A stretch of DNA of 64,000 bases from Littorina saxatilis (Eukaryota > Mollusca > Gastropoda > Littorinimorpha > Littorinidae). Every line of letters starts with the position of its first letter. The first letter of the stretch is position 1. The DNA lies in NCBI RefSeq assembly GCF_037325665.1, contig NC_090245.1:101186424-101250423 (forward strand), written 5' to 3'. A model generated the notes under the pieces. The model was not told where the DNA came from, ran no database searches, and saw nothing but the letters and a program-made list of their open reading frames with translations. This document shows, in pieces, positions 41,095-51,546 of this stretch. The position numbers and the translations under genes are program-made.

Positions 41095-41172
41095 ACTTCT
41101 GGCACTGGCACAGCAGGATCAATTGTCATAGCTATGGAACTGTTAAGAAGTGCTTGGGCAAAATTGAAAGGG
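41095..41172 (+). CDS. ARB2A: ARB2A/FAM172A-type gene, first recognised exon
   Basis: The acceptor is tttgcag before 41095 and the donor is gtaagt at 41173. The ATG at 41134 starts MELLRSAWAKLKG, in phase with the downstream exons. The codons before it are also open, so this may be an internal exon. It is assigned to the gene because the whole frame closes correctly through the 22-nt exon at 42552. ARB2 proteins are alpha/beta-hydrolase-like; FAM172A/ARB2A is linked to chromatin and co-transcriptional regulation in vertebrates. Confidence 0.65.
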
Positions 41173-42009
41173 GTAAGTATCTGTCTTACGATGTCAACTT
41201 TGAGGAGTATAGTACGGGGACAGAGACATGCAAGGTTATTCTGTCTTTCAAAACATGTTTGGCAAATGCCTGCATTGCTAGCAGTGGCACAATAGTGATA
41301 CGTTTGTAATCGAGCCAATACATGATGACCTTACAACATCATGTGTATGATTCACACATTCTGCTTGCACTATGATCGAGGAAGAGTAACAGGATTGGAG
41401 TAGCTGTTCTTGATCTGTTTAGGTCAGGAATGCATTGTTCTATGCTGTTATTTTATATTTTTGCCTGTGACAAAAGGTGACATTTCCAATGCTGTACCGT
41501 GTCACAACTGACAATATGTACTTTACCAGTACCAGCATGTTTATTCTAGGGAATCTGTTTTCTTGCTGGTTTTCTCAACACTTGTTGAAAATTGCCTTTC
41601 AAATGGGTTTTAAGGGCACAAGCAGTGTAATTTGTTCTGTGTTTTCTGCTAAGGGAAAATCATTTTCCAGTTTCATGTCCTTGAAGAATGTTTCACACAT
41701 GGACACAACTTTCGCTGAGTGTTATTCTTGCATTTAGTTTCAGTTTGATTATAATTATGTATCTCATCCAGACCTGGGAACTCATACGATTTTGCCGTAT
41801 TTTGTGCGCTTGAAATTGATTGTCTAAAATACCATCAGTGCAGTCGTTGGGAAAAAAATACGAGAAAAATTCCTAGACTGCTTTTCTTCACAAGCGCATC
41901 CCAAAGTCGATCCAGTCTGTTGACACATGATTACAGTTTTTCTCAGTAAACATTGAAAGAAGCGTTTGTTTTAAATGTATTGGTAAACTTAACTGACGGT
42001 GCAAAGGAC

Positions 42010-42172
42010 ACTACGTTGCAAGCCCCTGGAGCAATTTTTTGATTAGTGCTTTTGTGAACAAGAAACAATTAACAAGTGGCTCTATCCCATCCCCCCCCCC
42101 CTTTCCCCGTCGCGATATAACCTTCGTGGTTGAAAACGACGTTAAACACCAAATAAAGAAAGAAAGAAAAAA
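42010..42172 (+). mobile_element. 5'-truncated retroposon family D with 11-bp TSD
   Basis: Holds the last ~160 bp of family D with a (aaag)n tail. It is flanked by a perfect gtgcaaaggac at 41999-42009 and 42173-42183, in the first intron of the ARB2A-like gene. Confidence 0.9.
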
Positions 42173-42551
42173 GTGCAAAGGACCCCTGCGAAGCATTTTT
42201 GAATCATGGATGTTCAAATGGTGTGTGGAGTACGCTCATTTGTTTGAAAATACACCAAATTTGTTTGAGAATACTCCAAGTGCAAAACAGGGGTTCCCAT
42301 ATATCTGCTCATCTCATTGCTGCATGTTATATGATTGAATAGCTGTTCACATCAATCATAGGTGGCTGCATTTTAAGTGTGTCAATTAAATTACGAAGGG
42401 GATTCATGTATATCAGAGGGCAGCTATAGGAGAGGTTTGTAGGAACTATGTCAATCAATCACTAAAAAAAAATAATTCTTGGTGGAGAGGTATTTGAAAA
42501 CAGCTTTTATTTTTAACTGTCACTGTTAATTGTTGAAGTTTTGGTTTTCAG

Positions 42552-42573
42552 GTCTTGGGACAGAGAGGTGAAG
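42552..42573 (+). CDS. ARB2A: ARB2A-type gene, 22-nt microexon (predicted)
   Basis: gtcttgggacagagaggtga plus ag, between ttggttttcag and gtaggt. It adds VLGQRGE and one base, moving the phase from 0 to 1. The next exon begins 'ac atg ccc', so its first codon becomes GAC (Asp). Without it, the exons at 41095 and 43137 cannot be joined in frame. Confidence 0.6.
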
Positions 42574-43136
42574 GTAGGTTGTGATGTTTTGTTTGTTATG
42601 AACTGCAGCAGCTTGAAGCTTAAAAAAGTCTATTGGGAACACAATACAGCTTAAAAAAAGCTGTCAGCAACTCAGTGGGAGATGATTGTACTATGTGTAA
42701 TGCCTTTCCTTGTATAGTACTTTATATGTGCAAATGTTTTCTTATCCTTTGTTATTTAAACAAAAAAGGGAGTTTTTGTAAAGCTTCCCGTGTGATTTCT
42801 TTGCGTGGCCATGGTACTAATACATGTACAGTGCAACCTTAAAAAAAAACTACAAAAACAGTTAGTCCATCCATTGTGGTCATTTCATCTTGAACAAAAA
42901 GAAAACTGATGAACTGTAACTATGACAATTGAAGAATGAAACATTAAAGTTTGTTTTATATTCAGTTATTTTATCACGTAAGTACCTGTGTGAGAAGTAT
43001 ACATGTATATTTTCACTGATTAGACAACATTCAGTTATCTTGAAACAATGTATACCATTTACAAAGACTACGTGTAACATTGTTCTGATGTTATTGATGA
43101 GACAAAGTAGTCCTTATGTGTGTGTTTTGTTCCCAG

Positions 43137-43196
43137 ACATGCCCAGGTATACATTCCCTGACACTCTGGAAGAATTTGGCTACCATTTCAATGAAA
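43137..43196 (+). CDS. ARB2A: ARB2A-type gene, exon 3
   Basis: Encodes MPRYTFPDTLEEFGYHFNE. Human FAM172A has FPDTLEGFEYAFNEKG at this place. The acceptor is tcccag and the donor is gtaagt; the exon ends in phase 1. An alternative reading is that translation starts at this ATG. Confidence 0.9.
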
Positions 43197-43317
43197 GTAA
43201 GTTCTTTTCAAAATGTTGCTGTATTTATAGTGCATGGGTGGGATTCTTCCAGTATATGCCGGAAATCCGGATTCGTAATGTCTGTAGTGATGTTGTTTTG
43301 GTTGTTAATTGTATAAA

Positions 43318-43413
43318 TCCTTCAGCATCTGGGGGACCCCCTCCCCCCCCTCCTCCCCCCCCTCCTTCCCCCCCTCCCCCCCTCCTCCCCCCCCCTCCCC
43401 CCTCCCCCCCTTG
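43318..43413 (+). repeat. C-rich (CCCCTCC)n tract in an ARB2A intron
   Basis: About 95 bp almost purely C and T, starting ~120 bp after exon 3. The opposite strand is a candidate G-quadruplex. Confidence 0.9.
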
Positions 43414-43593
43414 CATGTTCAGAAGCACACTGTTTTCTTTTTGTTTTTAGTCTATATAAATTTGATTATCCATGAAGTCTCCCTCAGCAGTGTTAAGGAA
43501 TCGGATGCAATGGTGTGCCACACAGATTTGAAAACTGTTGTATGAATTTAATTGCTTGGCGTGGTTTCTTGTGGCATAGCTAATTACCGTTTA

Positions 43594-43915
43594 TACCCCA
43601 GTCACACAGCGCTACGTCCTTACCACGACCATGCGGATCACGCCGATGTGAAAAAGTTATCAAATCGGGGCATATCGCTGTCAAAATCCAGCACATGGCA
43701 AATAAAAAACACACCACATCACGACTGCACTGCACCATGACCCGGCTACGCTTGTTTTGTGCAGTTCAAAATAAGCTTAAGGAGAGCATTCAGCTTCCCG
43801 ACCTAGCAGATCCCACCCTGATCAAACCACGTTCATGGAGATCCTCCCACAATTGGCCACGCTCTCAGACACTTTTCCAGCATAGTAGAAGCGGCGTATA
43901 TGTGTGACTGGGGTA
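43594..43915. mobile_element. MITE with TACCCCAGTCACACA ends
   Basis: The inverted ends are taccccagtcacaca (left) and tgtgtgactggggta (right). It is 322 bp, non-coding, and intronic in the ARB2A-like gene. Confidence 0.75.
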
Positions 43916-44599
43916 TTAGTCTGTAGAAAACTGTATTGCCAATTTTTTGGCTTACGTAAGTGTAGCCTATGCGATGCTAACTTTTGTCTGTCTGTGCGTG
44001 TGTGCGTATGTATGTATGTCTGTGGTAGAAACTTTAACATTTGACTGAACACCGAAATACTAATTTTACCTGGTTATTATTTAAGCAACAGCTTCAAAGT
44101 ATTGAAGCAATGATCAACATTTCGTCGGCACGTATGTAGTTAAAGTGTGTATCCAAAAAAAACGGGTGGTGGGGGTTTTTGGGGGGGTAAAAACAGGTGA
44201 CTGGTTTGTGTCGTGTGTGGTATGTAGACCAGGTCAGGGGTCAAGGTTAGGTCAGATCGCGTGAAGGATTGTGGTATAGATACAGTTATCACCGAGCTGC
44301 AGTTCGCCGATTCGGAGAAGACGATTTTACATTGTTCGGTTTCGTAGCTCCAGAAAAATAGATAAAGAAGATACCAAAGGAGATTTCCTACAGGTTAATC
44401 TACACAGCGTGTTTCCAGTGTCTGCGCGAGGAAGCGCAGCGCTGTCGAAAGCGCAGTGTCGATCTGGCCATCTCAGGCAGTCGTGTAAGTAAGTAGGCTA
44501 CAGACAGACAGATCTAGATCAAGTGTCTTGCACCGTGTCACCTATGCCGACTGTGTGTGTGTATGTGTGACGGAGTGATTGAGTTTGTGTTACTTTTTA

Positions 44600-45453
44600 T
44601 ATTTAGTCAAGTTTTGACTAAATATTTTAACATCGAGGGGGAATCGAAACGAGGGTCGTGGTGTATGTGCGTGCGTGTGTGCGTGCGTGTGTGTGTGTGT
44701 GTGTGTAGAGCGATTCAGACTAAACTACTGGACCGATCTTTATGAAATTTGACATGAGAGTTCCTGGGTATGAAATCCCCGAACGTTTTTTTCATTTTTT
44801 TGATAAATGTCTTTGATGACGTCATATCTGGCTTTTCGTGAAAGTTGAGGCGGCACTGTCACGCCCTCATTTTTCAACCAAATTGGTTCAAATTTTGGTC
44901 AAGTAATCTTCGACGAAGCCCGGGGTTCGGTATTGCATTTCAGCTTGGTGGCTTAAAAATTAATTAATGACTTTGGTCATTAAAAATCGGAAAATTGTAA
45001 AAAAAAAATAAAAATTTAAAAAACGCTCCAAATTTACGTTTATCTTATTCTCCATCATTTGCTGATTCCAAAAACATATAAATATGTTATATTCGGATTA
45101 AAAACAAGCTCTGAAAATTAAATATATAAAAATTATTATCAAAATTAAATTGTCCAAATCAATTTAAAAACACTTTCATCTTATTCCTTGTCGGTTCCTG
45201 ATTCCAAAAACATATAGATATGATATGTTTGGATTAAAAACACGCTCAGAAAGTTAAAACAAAGAGAGGTACAGAAAAGCGTGCTATCCTTCTTAGCGCA
45301 ACTACTACCCCGCTCTTCTTGTCAATTTCACTGCCTTTGCCATGAGCGGTGGCCTGACGATGCTACGAGTAAAATGGCATTGCGTTCAGTTTCATTCTGT
45401 GAGTTCGACAGCTACTTGACTAAATATTGTATTTTCGCCTTACGCGACTTGTT
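44600..45453 (+). mobile_element. Family A non-autonomous element, copy 1 (uninterrupted)
   Basis: Starts atttagtcaagttttgacta (hairpin), then 'catcgagggggaatcg', a (gtgc/gt)n microsatellite, a conserved core with 'gatgacgtcatatc', and an end 'ttgactaaatattgt...tacgcgacttgtt'. The TTGACTAAAT word occurs at both ends. The hairpin, microsatellite and repeated-end layout resembles HINE/DINE-1 elements; that family assignment is an inference. Confidence 0.8.
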
Positions 45454-45518
45454 ATTTTATTTCTTACGTGAGCCTTGAAGGCTTTGCCTCTTGTAAATAC
45501 TTATTTCTTGGTAAACAG

Positions 45519-45616
45519 AAGGGGAGCTGGTCAACGAAGATGGTGGAGGATTTCAGTTTGTGGTCAAGGAAGGTGACCGCAATTATAACCAGCAACATTA
45601 CGACGCCCTTGGAGAA
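45519..45616 (+). CDS. ARB2A: ARB2A-type gene, exon 4
   Basis: Completes NEKGELVNEDGGGFQF and encodes VVKEGDRNYNQQHYDALGE (human FAM172A has RWNQKRYEALGE). The acceptor is gtaaacag and the donor is gtgagt; the exon ends in phase 0. Confidence 0.92.
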
Positions 45617-46050
45617 GTGAGTTGTGATTTCCTAAGACTTAATTTTTCCGCTGCTGGTAATGAGTGGTTGTGTTTGAGATGAAATTGTGTACTCCTGCAA
45701 TATGCAGCAGCTAAAAGCCTTGGATATTTTGGTGTCATAAAGCATGGTATTGTGAGATATTAATGTCATCTAGACTTATATCTTCAAGCTTGATATGTAT
45801 GCATCACTCTGACTACATGTAACATGGAACATTGGAACCCCTTCAAAGCAAAACAAAATGTTTTTACAAGGATTGCTTAAAATAAGCACTATGCTTGAGT
45901 GAGAAATCCTAAATGCCATATGTTGTTTATTTCACGATAAAAATGGAATAAAGTCTTGTTTAAACCAAAGCCAAACAAAAATGGGCGCACATTTTAAACC
46001 CCACTGTCCATATTTTTGCACCATATTTAATGTGTTTGAATGTTTTACAG

Positions 46051-46116
46051 TTGGTGACTGAGTACCTGTACAACATAATGGAGAAAGAGCTGCAACTAGA
46101 GAAAATTTACATTCCT
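46051..46116 (+). CDS. ARB2A: ARB2A-type gene, exon 5
   Basis: Encodes LVTEYLYNIMEKELQLEKIY and then IP (human: IITKYVYELLEKDCNLKKVSIP). The acceptor is ttttacag and the donor is gtgagt; in phase. Confidence 0.93.
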
Positions 46117-46517
46117 GTGAGTACATTGTTATTTCCCTTTTTTGCTTTATATCAAGAAGTTGTGCTTTTTAGCGATAACATGTGTATTTTGGGTACATTT
46201 ATTAGTTTGCATGATGAATTTTAATTGTGCCCAAAATTGGCTTTGCTAATCTTTCTCCTTCGCACAGAAGAGCCCAGCCCCCCCCCCCCCCCCCCCGAAA
46301 GACTTCCTGTTTTAAATCTTTTCCCTTTTTAAGCCTTATTTTCGTTCTCTTCAGATTTTCTGTTCATAAAGTTGTGCATGTATCCAGGCAGAACTCCCTT
46401 TTTTTAAGACCTGATTTTCTCAGATTTGTGTAGGTCTTGGAAGGGGAGTTACTCTGTGATTGTTCTTCACAATTGGTGTCATCATGACACTGACATTCTA
46501 ACTCTTTTCACTTGCAG

Positions 46518-46781
46518 GTGGATGCCAAGAGGGAAGAACCACAGAGCTTCATCTTCAAGAGCAAGGACGCGCTGGTCAGCGACAAACTGATGGTTCTCAT
46601 CCACGGATCCGGTGCCGTCCGCGCTGGCCAGTGGTCTCGGAAACTCATCATCAATGAAAACATTGACACAGGATCCCAGCTTCCGTACATCCGCCGTGCT
46701 ATGGATGACGGTTATGGCGTCATTGTGCTGAACCCCAACCTGAATGAAGTCACAGTCAACGGGAGACCGGTGAAGATAAGG
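46518..46781 (+). CDS. ARB2A: ARB2A-type gene, exon 6 (Arb2 domain core)
   Basis: Encodes [13 protein letters not shown], then [20 protein letters not shown] and [18 protein letters not shown], ending [15 protein letters not shown]...VKIR. LIHGSG is the oxyanion-type turn of this alpha/beta-hydrolase-like fold. It matches FAM172A closely ([21 protein letters not shown]). The donor is gtgagt. Confidence 0.96.
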
Positions 46782-47030
46782 GTGAGTATGAACTCCTTAG
46801 GATGGTAGTGTATTACAGAATACAGAATCTTTATTTTGCCCAAGGTGGGGAATTTGTGATGACATTGCGGTTAAGAAACACTTCAATCCAGCCATATGCA
46901 CCAACACACGCATGAACACACTGATCAACAGCATTAATTTAAAAACAACAGTGGACAGCATAAGTTTAAAAATACTTTCACTTAAAACCAGCAGTATACA
47001 CTCAAAGCTTACTCGCCTCAAGTCACACAC

Positions 47031-47064
<34 letters not shown>

Positions 47065-47415
47065 GTATGCACACAAACGCACACACACACATCACTGCCT
47101 CATGCAATTTTATAACGTGATAGAAATCGCAGACGCTGGCTTTGTAACCGCGGTTGGTTGCTATTGGTTTGGGTTTTCGGCCTTTAGGTAGTGCAGGGGA
47201 ATTTTCTGTATTTCCTAGATTAGTGCAGGTGTAACGCGTTCAGCTTTCTCCAGCATTCAGCTTTCTTATTCGGCCTCGTTGATCTTGTATAAACTCCACA
47301 CTGAAAAGTCCCCCTCCCTTCCATAGTACTGATGATCGAGCTTAGGTACTTTACATTCATGGGGTCAAATTCGTTCAACCAAAATTTTTATTTCAACTGA
47401 GAAATTTGCTTCATA

Positions 47416-48062
47416 CAGTAGTACTCCCCCTGTTTACGACCACCCCCTTTTTACGACTTATTTTTCTACCACGGATGCGTTCTACTATATAATGAACCCC
47501 AAGTGAACGATTCACCCCAAAACGCGACTTACGACAAGCTTTTGGGGATGAATTACGACTTTCGCGCATTTTCAGTCGAGCAGACGAAAACACAACATGG
47601 CGGCTCTCGTGCAACTACCGCGAGGAAAAAACAACAACGAAATCTCCCGCGCTCGAGATCCCAATACATCCGGTTTTCCTCTGTACGCTATCTTGTCACG
47701 ACGACTTCTTGACAAACGAAGATTCACGAAAGAAAGAGAAAAGCGCCGACTCTTGAGTAGAGAGCTAATAAAGTAATCGCTAATTGAGCGAAATGGCAAT
47801 CCGCGGCGACTTTCTTAGGAGTCCGGAAGATGCAAATCTTGTGTATCGTCAAGGATAAGGACTCGGTGTTATCGAGATGGTGAGAAGGATAGTGAACCGA
47901 AAGTACGCAAAGAGAGGTGCCTGTACAAAAACCTCAACGATCGTGTATGGGACAAGTTTAGCGATGCAAGGCGAAGAAACATTCATGTGAGCGGAAAGAT
48001 AATTCGGGAGAAAAGTCGTTATGCTTTCTATGAGTTAGGACATTGGGATTTTACTGGTTGCG
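47416..48062 (+). mobile_element. Decayed pogo/Tigger-type DNA transposon fragment
   Basis: The left end is TA-CAGTAGTACTCCCC, a pogo/Tigger-like CAGT terminus. Around 47720-48060 one frame reads VWDKFSDARRRNIHVSGKII and REKSRYAFYELG, the CENP-B-type DNA-binding domain of Tigger transposases, preceded by an HTH-like region with internal stop codons. The DDE catalytic part is absent, so it is a dead 5' fragment. It lies in an ARB2A intron. Confidence 0.7.
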
Positions 48063-48067
48063 CCACA

Positions 48068-48465
48068 ATGTCAAATGTGCTTCACTCAGCGGGGAGCAAG
48101 CATTACGCCATGAGTAAATTTTCTTTGAAATTTGAGTTAAAGTTAAAGTTGTTCTGCTGTAATGCGTTTGTGTGTGTGTGTGTGTGTGTGTTGATATGAC
48201 AGTAAACTGCAACTGTGTGTTTGTGTGTAAACATGACAGTACAAGCGCTTGGAACTTTACCCACGGAATACGCACTATATTCAGTCTCAAGTATGATATC
48301 GAATCAGAAAACGGAATGCTGGGAGAAAGCTGAACGCGTTACACATGCTGTAAGTTGGAGGAAGATTACGACCAATGTCAAATGTGCTTCACTCAGCGGG
48401 GAGCAAGCATTACGCCATGAGTAAATTTTCTTTGAAATTTGAGTTAAAGTTGTTCTGCTGTAATG

Positions 48466-48503
<38 letters not shown>

Positions 48504-48686
48504 GATATGACAGTAAACTGCAACTGTGTGTTTGTGTGTAAACATGACAGTACAAGCGCTTGGAACTTTATCCACGGAATACGCGCTATATTCAGTCTCA
48601 AGTATGATATCGAATCAGAAAACGGAATGCTGGGAGAAAGCTGAACGCGTTACACATGCTGTAAGTTGGAGGAAGATTACGACCAA
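48068..48686 (+). repeat. Tandem duplication, two ~307-bp units
   Basis: Units start at 48068 and 48375 and are almost identical, apart from a short deletion and different (gt)n lengths. They carry 'gaaagctgaacgcgttacac', whose inverse is at about 47229-47258, so the whole 47229-48686 block may be one element with internal duplication. Confidence 0.85.
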
Positions 48687-48997
48687 ATGCATACAAAAGG
48701 ACAGATGTTCATGGTAAAGATGCTGATCTTCTTTAGCAGTGTCCTCCGAGTAATTAACCCTGACTGGTGTCATTACTTTTCAGATAAATATGCTAGCCTC
48801 TTTGAGAACCGTTTTAACTGGAGATAATACAAGTTTACATTGAAGCTTCTACTGGACGTTTCTCTGAGGGTGTGTTTTATCTGCTACATGTATTAGTTGT
48901 AGTGTTATTGTTCCGTCTTTTAATTTTTACTTTTTTTCTTCTGTTTTACTGTTTGTAATGTTGGCGGAAACACTTATAATTTATTTTTATCTTTCAG

Positions 48998-49117
48998 GAA
49001 AGCAAAAGTCCAGAAGAGCATGGTGTGAATGTGTGGCAGAACTTTGTTCTGACAGCTAAGGCAAGCAGCATTGTCATCGTGGCTCACAGCTTTGGTGGCA
49101 TTGTGACATGTCACATG
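48998..49117 (+). CDS. ARB2A: ARB2A-type gene, exon 7 (nucleophile-elbow-like motif)
   Basis: Encodes ESKSPEEHGVNVWQNFVLTA and SSIVIVAHSFGGIVTCHM. AHSFGG is the hydrolase elbow with the Ser in place (human AHSYGG). It joins exon 6 directly as VKIR-ESKSPEEHG, whereas human FAM172A has a ~50-residue basic linker between them. The acceptor is ctttcag and the donor is gtaagt. Confidence 0.95.
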
Positions 49118-49159
49118 GTAAGTGACATGGTCCATATGAGTAGTGGTACAAGTACATTT

Positions 49160-49410
49160 GTGACCCTCCACCACGGGATGAGTCGCATGTCACTTTTGCA
49201 TGATTTTCATATTTTTACATTTACATAAAGAGTTTTTTATGCTCTATCCAGTGGTGAAAACCGTTTTAGAAAAGAGCGAAAACTCTTTGAGTTATAAGCC
49301 TGTGACTAAGGTGACCCTCACACTGTTACCAGACACTCCCCGGACTTATATTAAGCCTAGCGCAGAACTGCGCGAGGTGACATGCGACTCATTTCGTGGT
49401 GGAGGGTCAC
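49160..49410. mobile_element. 251-bp MITE (family C), copy 3
   Basis: Same ends and length as 9760 and 10458, flanked by ATTT on both sides. It begins 43 bp after an ARB2A exon. A G-rich tract (about 49466-49515) follows. Confidence 0.88.
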
Positions 49411-49738
49411 ATTTATTAGCACTGTATTGTGTGAGGGTGGGTTCTATTTGGGGTTGGGTTGGGAGGGGGGGGGGGGGGGCGAGGCTGAGAGTTGGAGGGG
49501 GGGGGGGGAGGGGGGACTGAGAGAGTGAGAGTAATTTTGTGTCCAAGAGCGAAAGGGGGCAGAAAGAATTAAGAGCCACTCAGATCATGAGTGTACAGTG
49601 AAAACCTTTAAGAACCCCCAATTAAAAACTCCCTCCCTTTTACAACCTCAGTTGTTATTCATTTAGATGTCTGTTCACATCCTGTGTACAACTACCCCCA
49701 TTTATTTTTAACACTCCCTCGTTTTTTCTCTGTTTTTA

Positions 49739-51340
49739 CATTTAGTCAAGTTTTGACTAAATGTTTTAACATCGAGGGGGAATCGAAACGAGGGTCGTGG
49801 TGTATGTGTGTGTGTGCGTGTGTGCGTGCGTGTGTGTGTGCGTGCGTGCGTGCGTGTAGAGCGATTCAGACCAAACTACTGGACCGATATTTATGAAATT
49901 TGACATGAGAGTTCTTGGGTATGATATCCCTGAACGTTTTTGAGTCACTTGAGAAAAAGTGACTCTATGTAATCGGTCAGTGTTAGTCTGTCCGGCCGGC
50001 CGGCCGGCCGGCCGGCCGTAGACACCACCTTAACGTTGGACTTTTCTCGGAAACTATCAAAGCGATCCGGCTCATATTTTGTTTAGTCGTGACCTCCAAT
50101 GACCTCTACACTTTAACGATGGTTTCGTTGACCTTTGACCTTTTTCAAGGTCACAGGTCAGCGTCAAAGGAAAAATTAGACATTTTATATCTTTGACAAA
50201 GTTCATCGGATGTGATTGAAACTTTGTAGGATTATTCTTTACATCAAAGTATTTACATCTGTAGCCTTTTACGAACGTTATCAGAAAAACAAGGGAGATA
50301 ACTAGCCTTTTCTGTTCGGCAACACACAACTTAACGTTGGGCTTTTCTCGGAAACTATAAAAGTGACCGGGCTCAAATTTTATGTGAACGTGACTCCCAG
50401 TGACCTCTACACTTTGACGTCTGCTTTGGTGACCTTTGACCTTTTTCAAGGTCACAGGCATGTCTTGAAGGAAAAAAATTGAAATATCATATCTCTGAAA
50501 CTATTCATCGGATTTGATTCAAACTTTATAGGATTATTCTTTACATCAAATTATTTACATCTGTATTGTGTTGTGAATAGCAATTTCTTCCTGTCCATCT
50601 GATGCCTCATATAATATTCAGAACTGCGAAAGTGACTCGATCGAGCGTTTGCTCTTCTTGTTTTCATTTTTTTGATAAATGTCTTTGATGACGTCATATC
50701 CGGCTTTTCGTGAAAGTTGAGGCGGCACTGTCACGCTCTCATTTTTCAACCAAATTGGTTGAAATTTTGGTCAAGTAGTCTTCGACGAAGCCCGGACTTC
50801 GGTATTGCATTTCAGCTTGGTGGCTTAAAAATTAATTAATGACTTTGGTCATTAAAAATCTGAAAATTGTAAAAAAAAATTATTTTTTTCTAAAACGATC
50901 CAAATTTACGTTCATCTTATTCTCCATCGTTTGCTGATTCCAAAAACATATAAATATGTTATATTTGGATTAAAAACAAGCTCTGAAAATTAAATATATA
51001 AACATTATTATCAAAATTAAATTTTTGAAATCAATTTAAAAACACTTTCATCTTATTCCTTGTCGGTTCCTGATTCCAAAAACATATAGATATGATATGT
51101 TTGGATTAAAAACACGCTCAGAAAGTTAAAACAAAGAGAGGTACAGAAAAGCGTGCTATCCTTCTCAGCGCAAGTACTACCCCACTCTCCCTGTCAATTT
51201 CACTGCCTTTGCCGTGCGCGGTGGACTGACGATGCTACGAGTATACGGTCTTGCTGCGTTGCATTGCGTTCAGTTTCATTCTGTGAGTTCGACAGCTACT
51301 TGACTAAATGTTGTATTTTCGTCTTACGCGACTTGTTATT
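49739..51340 (+). mobile_element. Family A element, copy 2, interrupted by a family B element
   Basis: Same ends and core as 44600-45453. It is interrupted at 'gaacgttttt' by the 49940-50661 insertion; in copy 1 the same site reads gaacgtttttttcattt without interruption. It lies in an ARB2A intron. Confidence 0.88.
49940..50661 (+). mobile_element. Family B element, copy 1 (long, dimeric form)
   Basis: Starts tgagtcacttgagaaaaagt (hairpin), then a (GGCC)n microsatellite. Two similar ~290-bp halves follow, each beginning 'cttaacgttgg', and the end is aagtgactcgatcgagcg...cttcttgtt. Each half carries TGACCTTTGACCT. The ends share AAGTGACTC/GAGTCACTT. Confidence 0.88.
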
Positions 51341-51421
51341 TCTGTTGACATATTTGTTTACAAATGTGCACACTCATTGTCTGTATGTCATGTTAATCTG
51401 TGCGGTCATAATCTTGTTTAG

Positions 51422-51538
51422 GCAGAGAAATTCCTGGAGGAGTTTCTGCAACGGGTGTTCTGCGTGGTGTTCACTGATTCCGTGCATTCAGCTGACAGAG
51501 GCCGTTGGTCCCAGCCGGTGAAAGACTTCATGCAAAAG
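51422..51538 (+). CDS. ARB2A: ARB2A-type gene, exon 8
   Basis: Encodes AEKFLEEFLQRVFCVVFTDS and VHSADRGRWSQPVKDFMQK (human: AVALTDSVHN...IREWM). The acceptor is ttgtttag. The donor is AAG|gtgatt, weaker than its siblings, with a family B element starting about 8 bp into the intron. Confidence 0.94.
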
Positions 51539-51546
51539 GTGATTTT

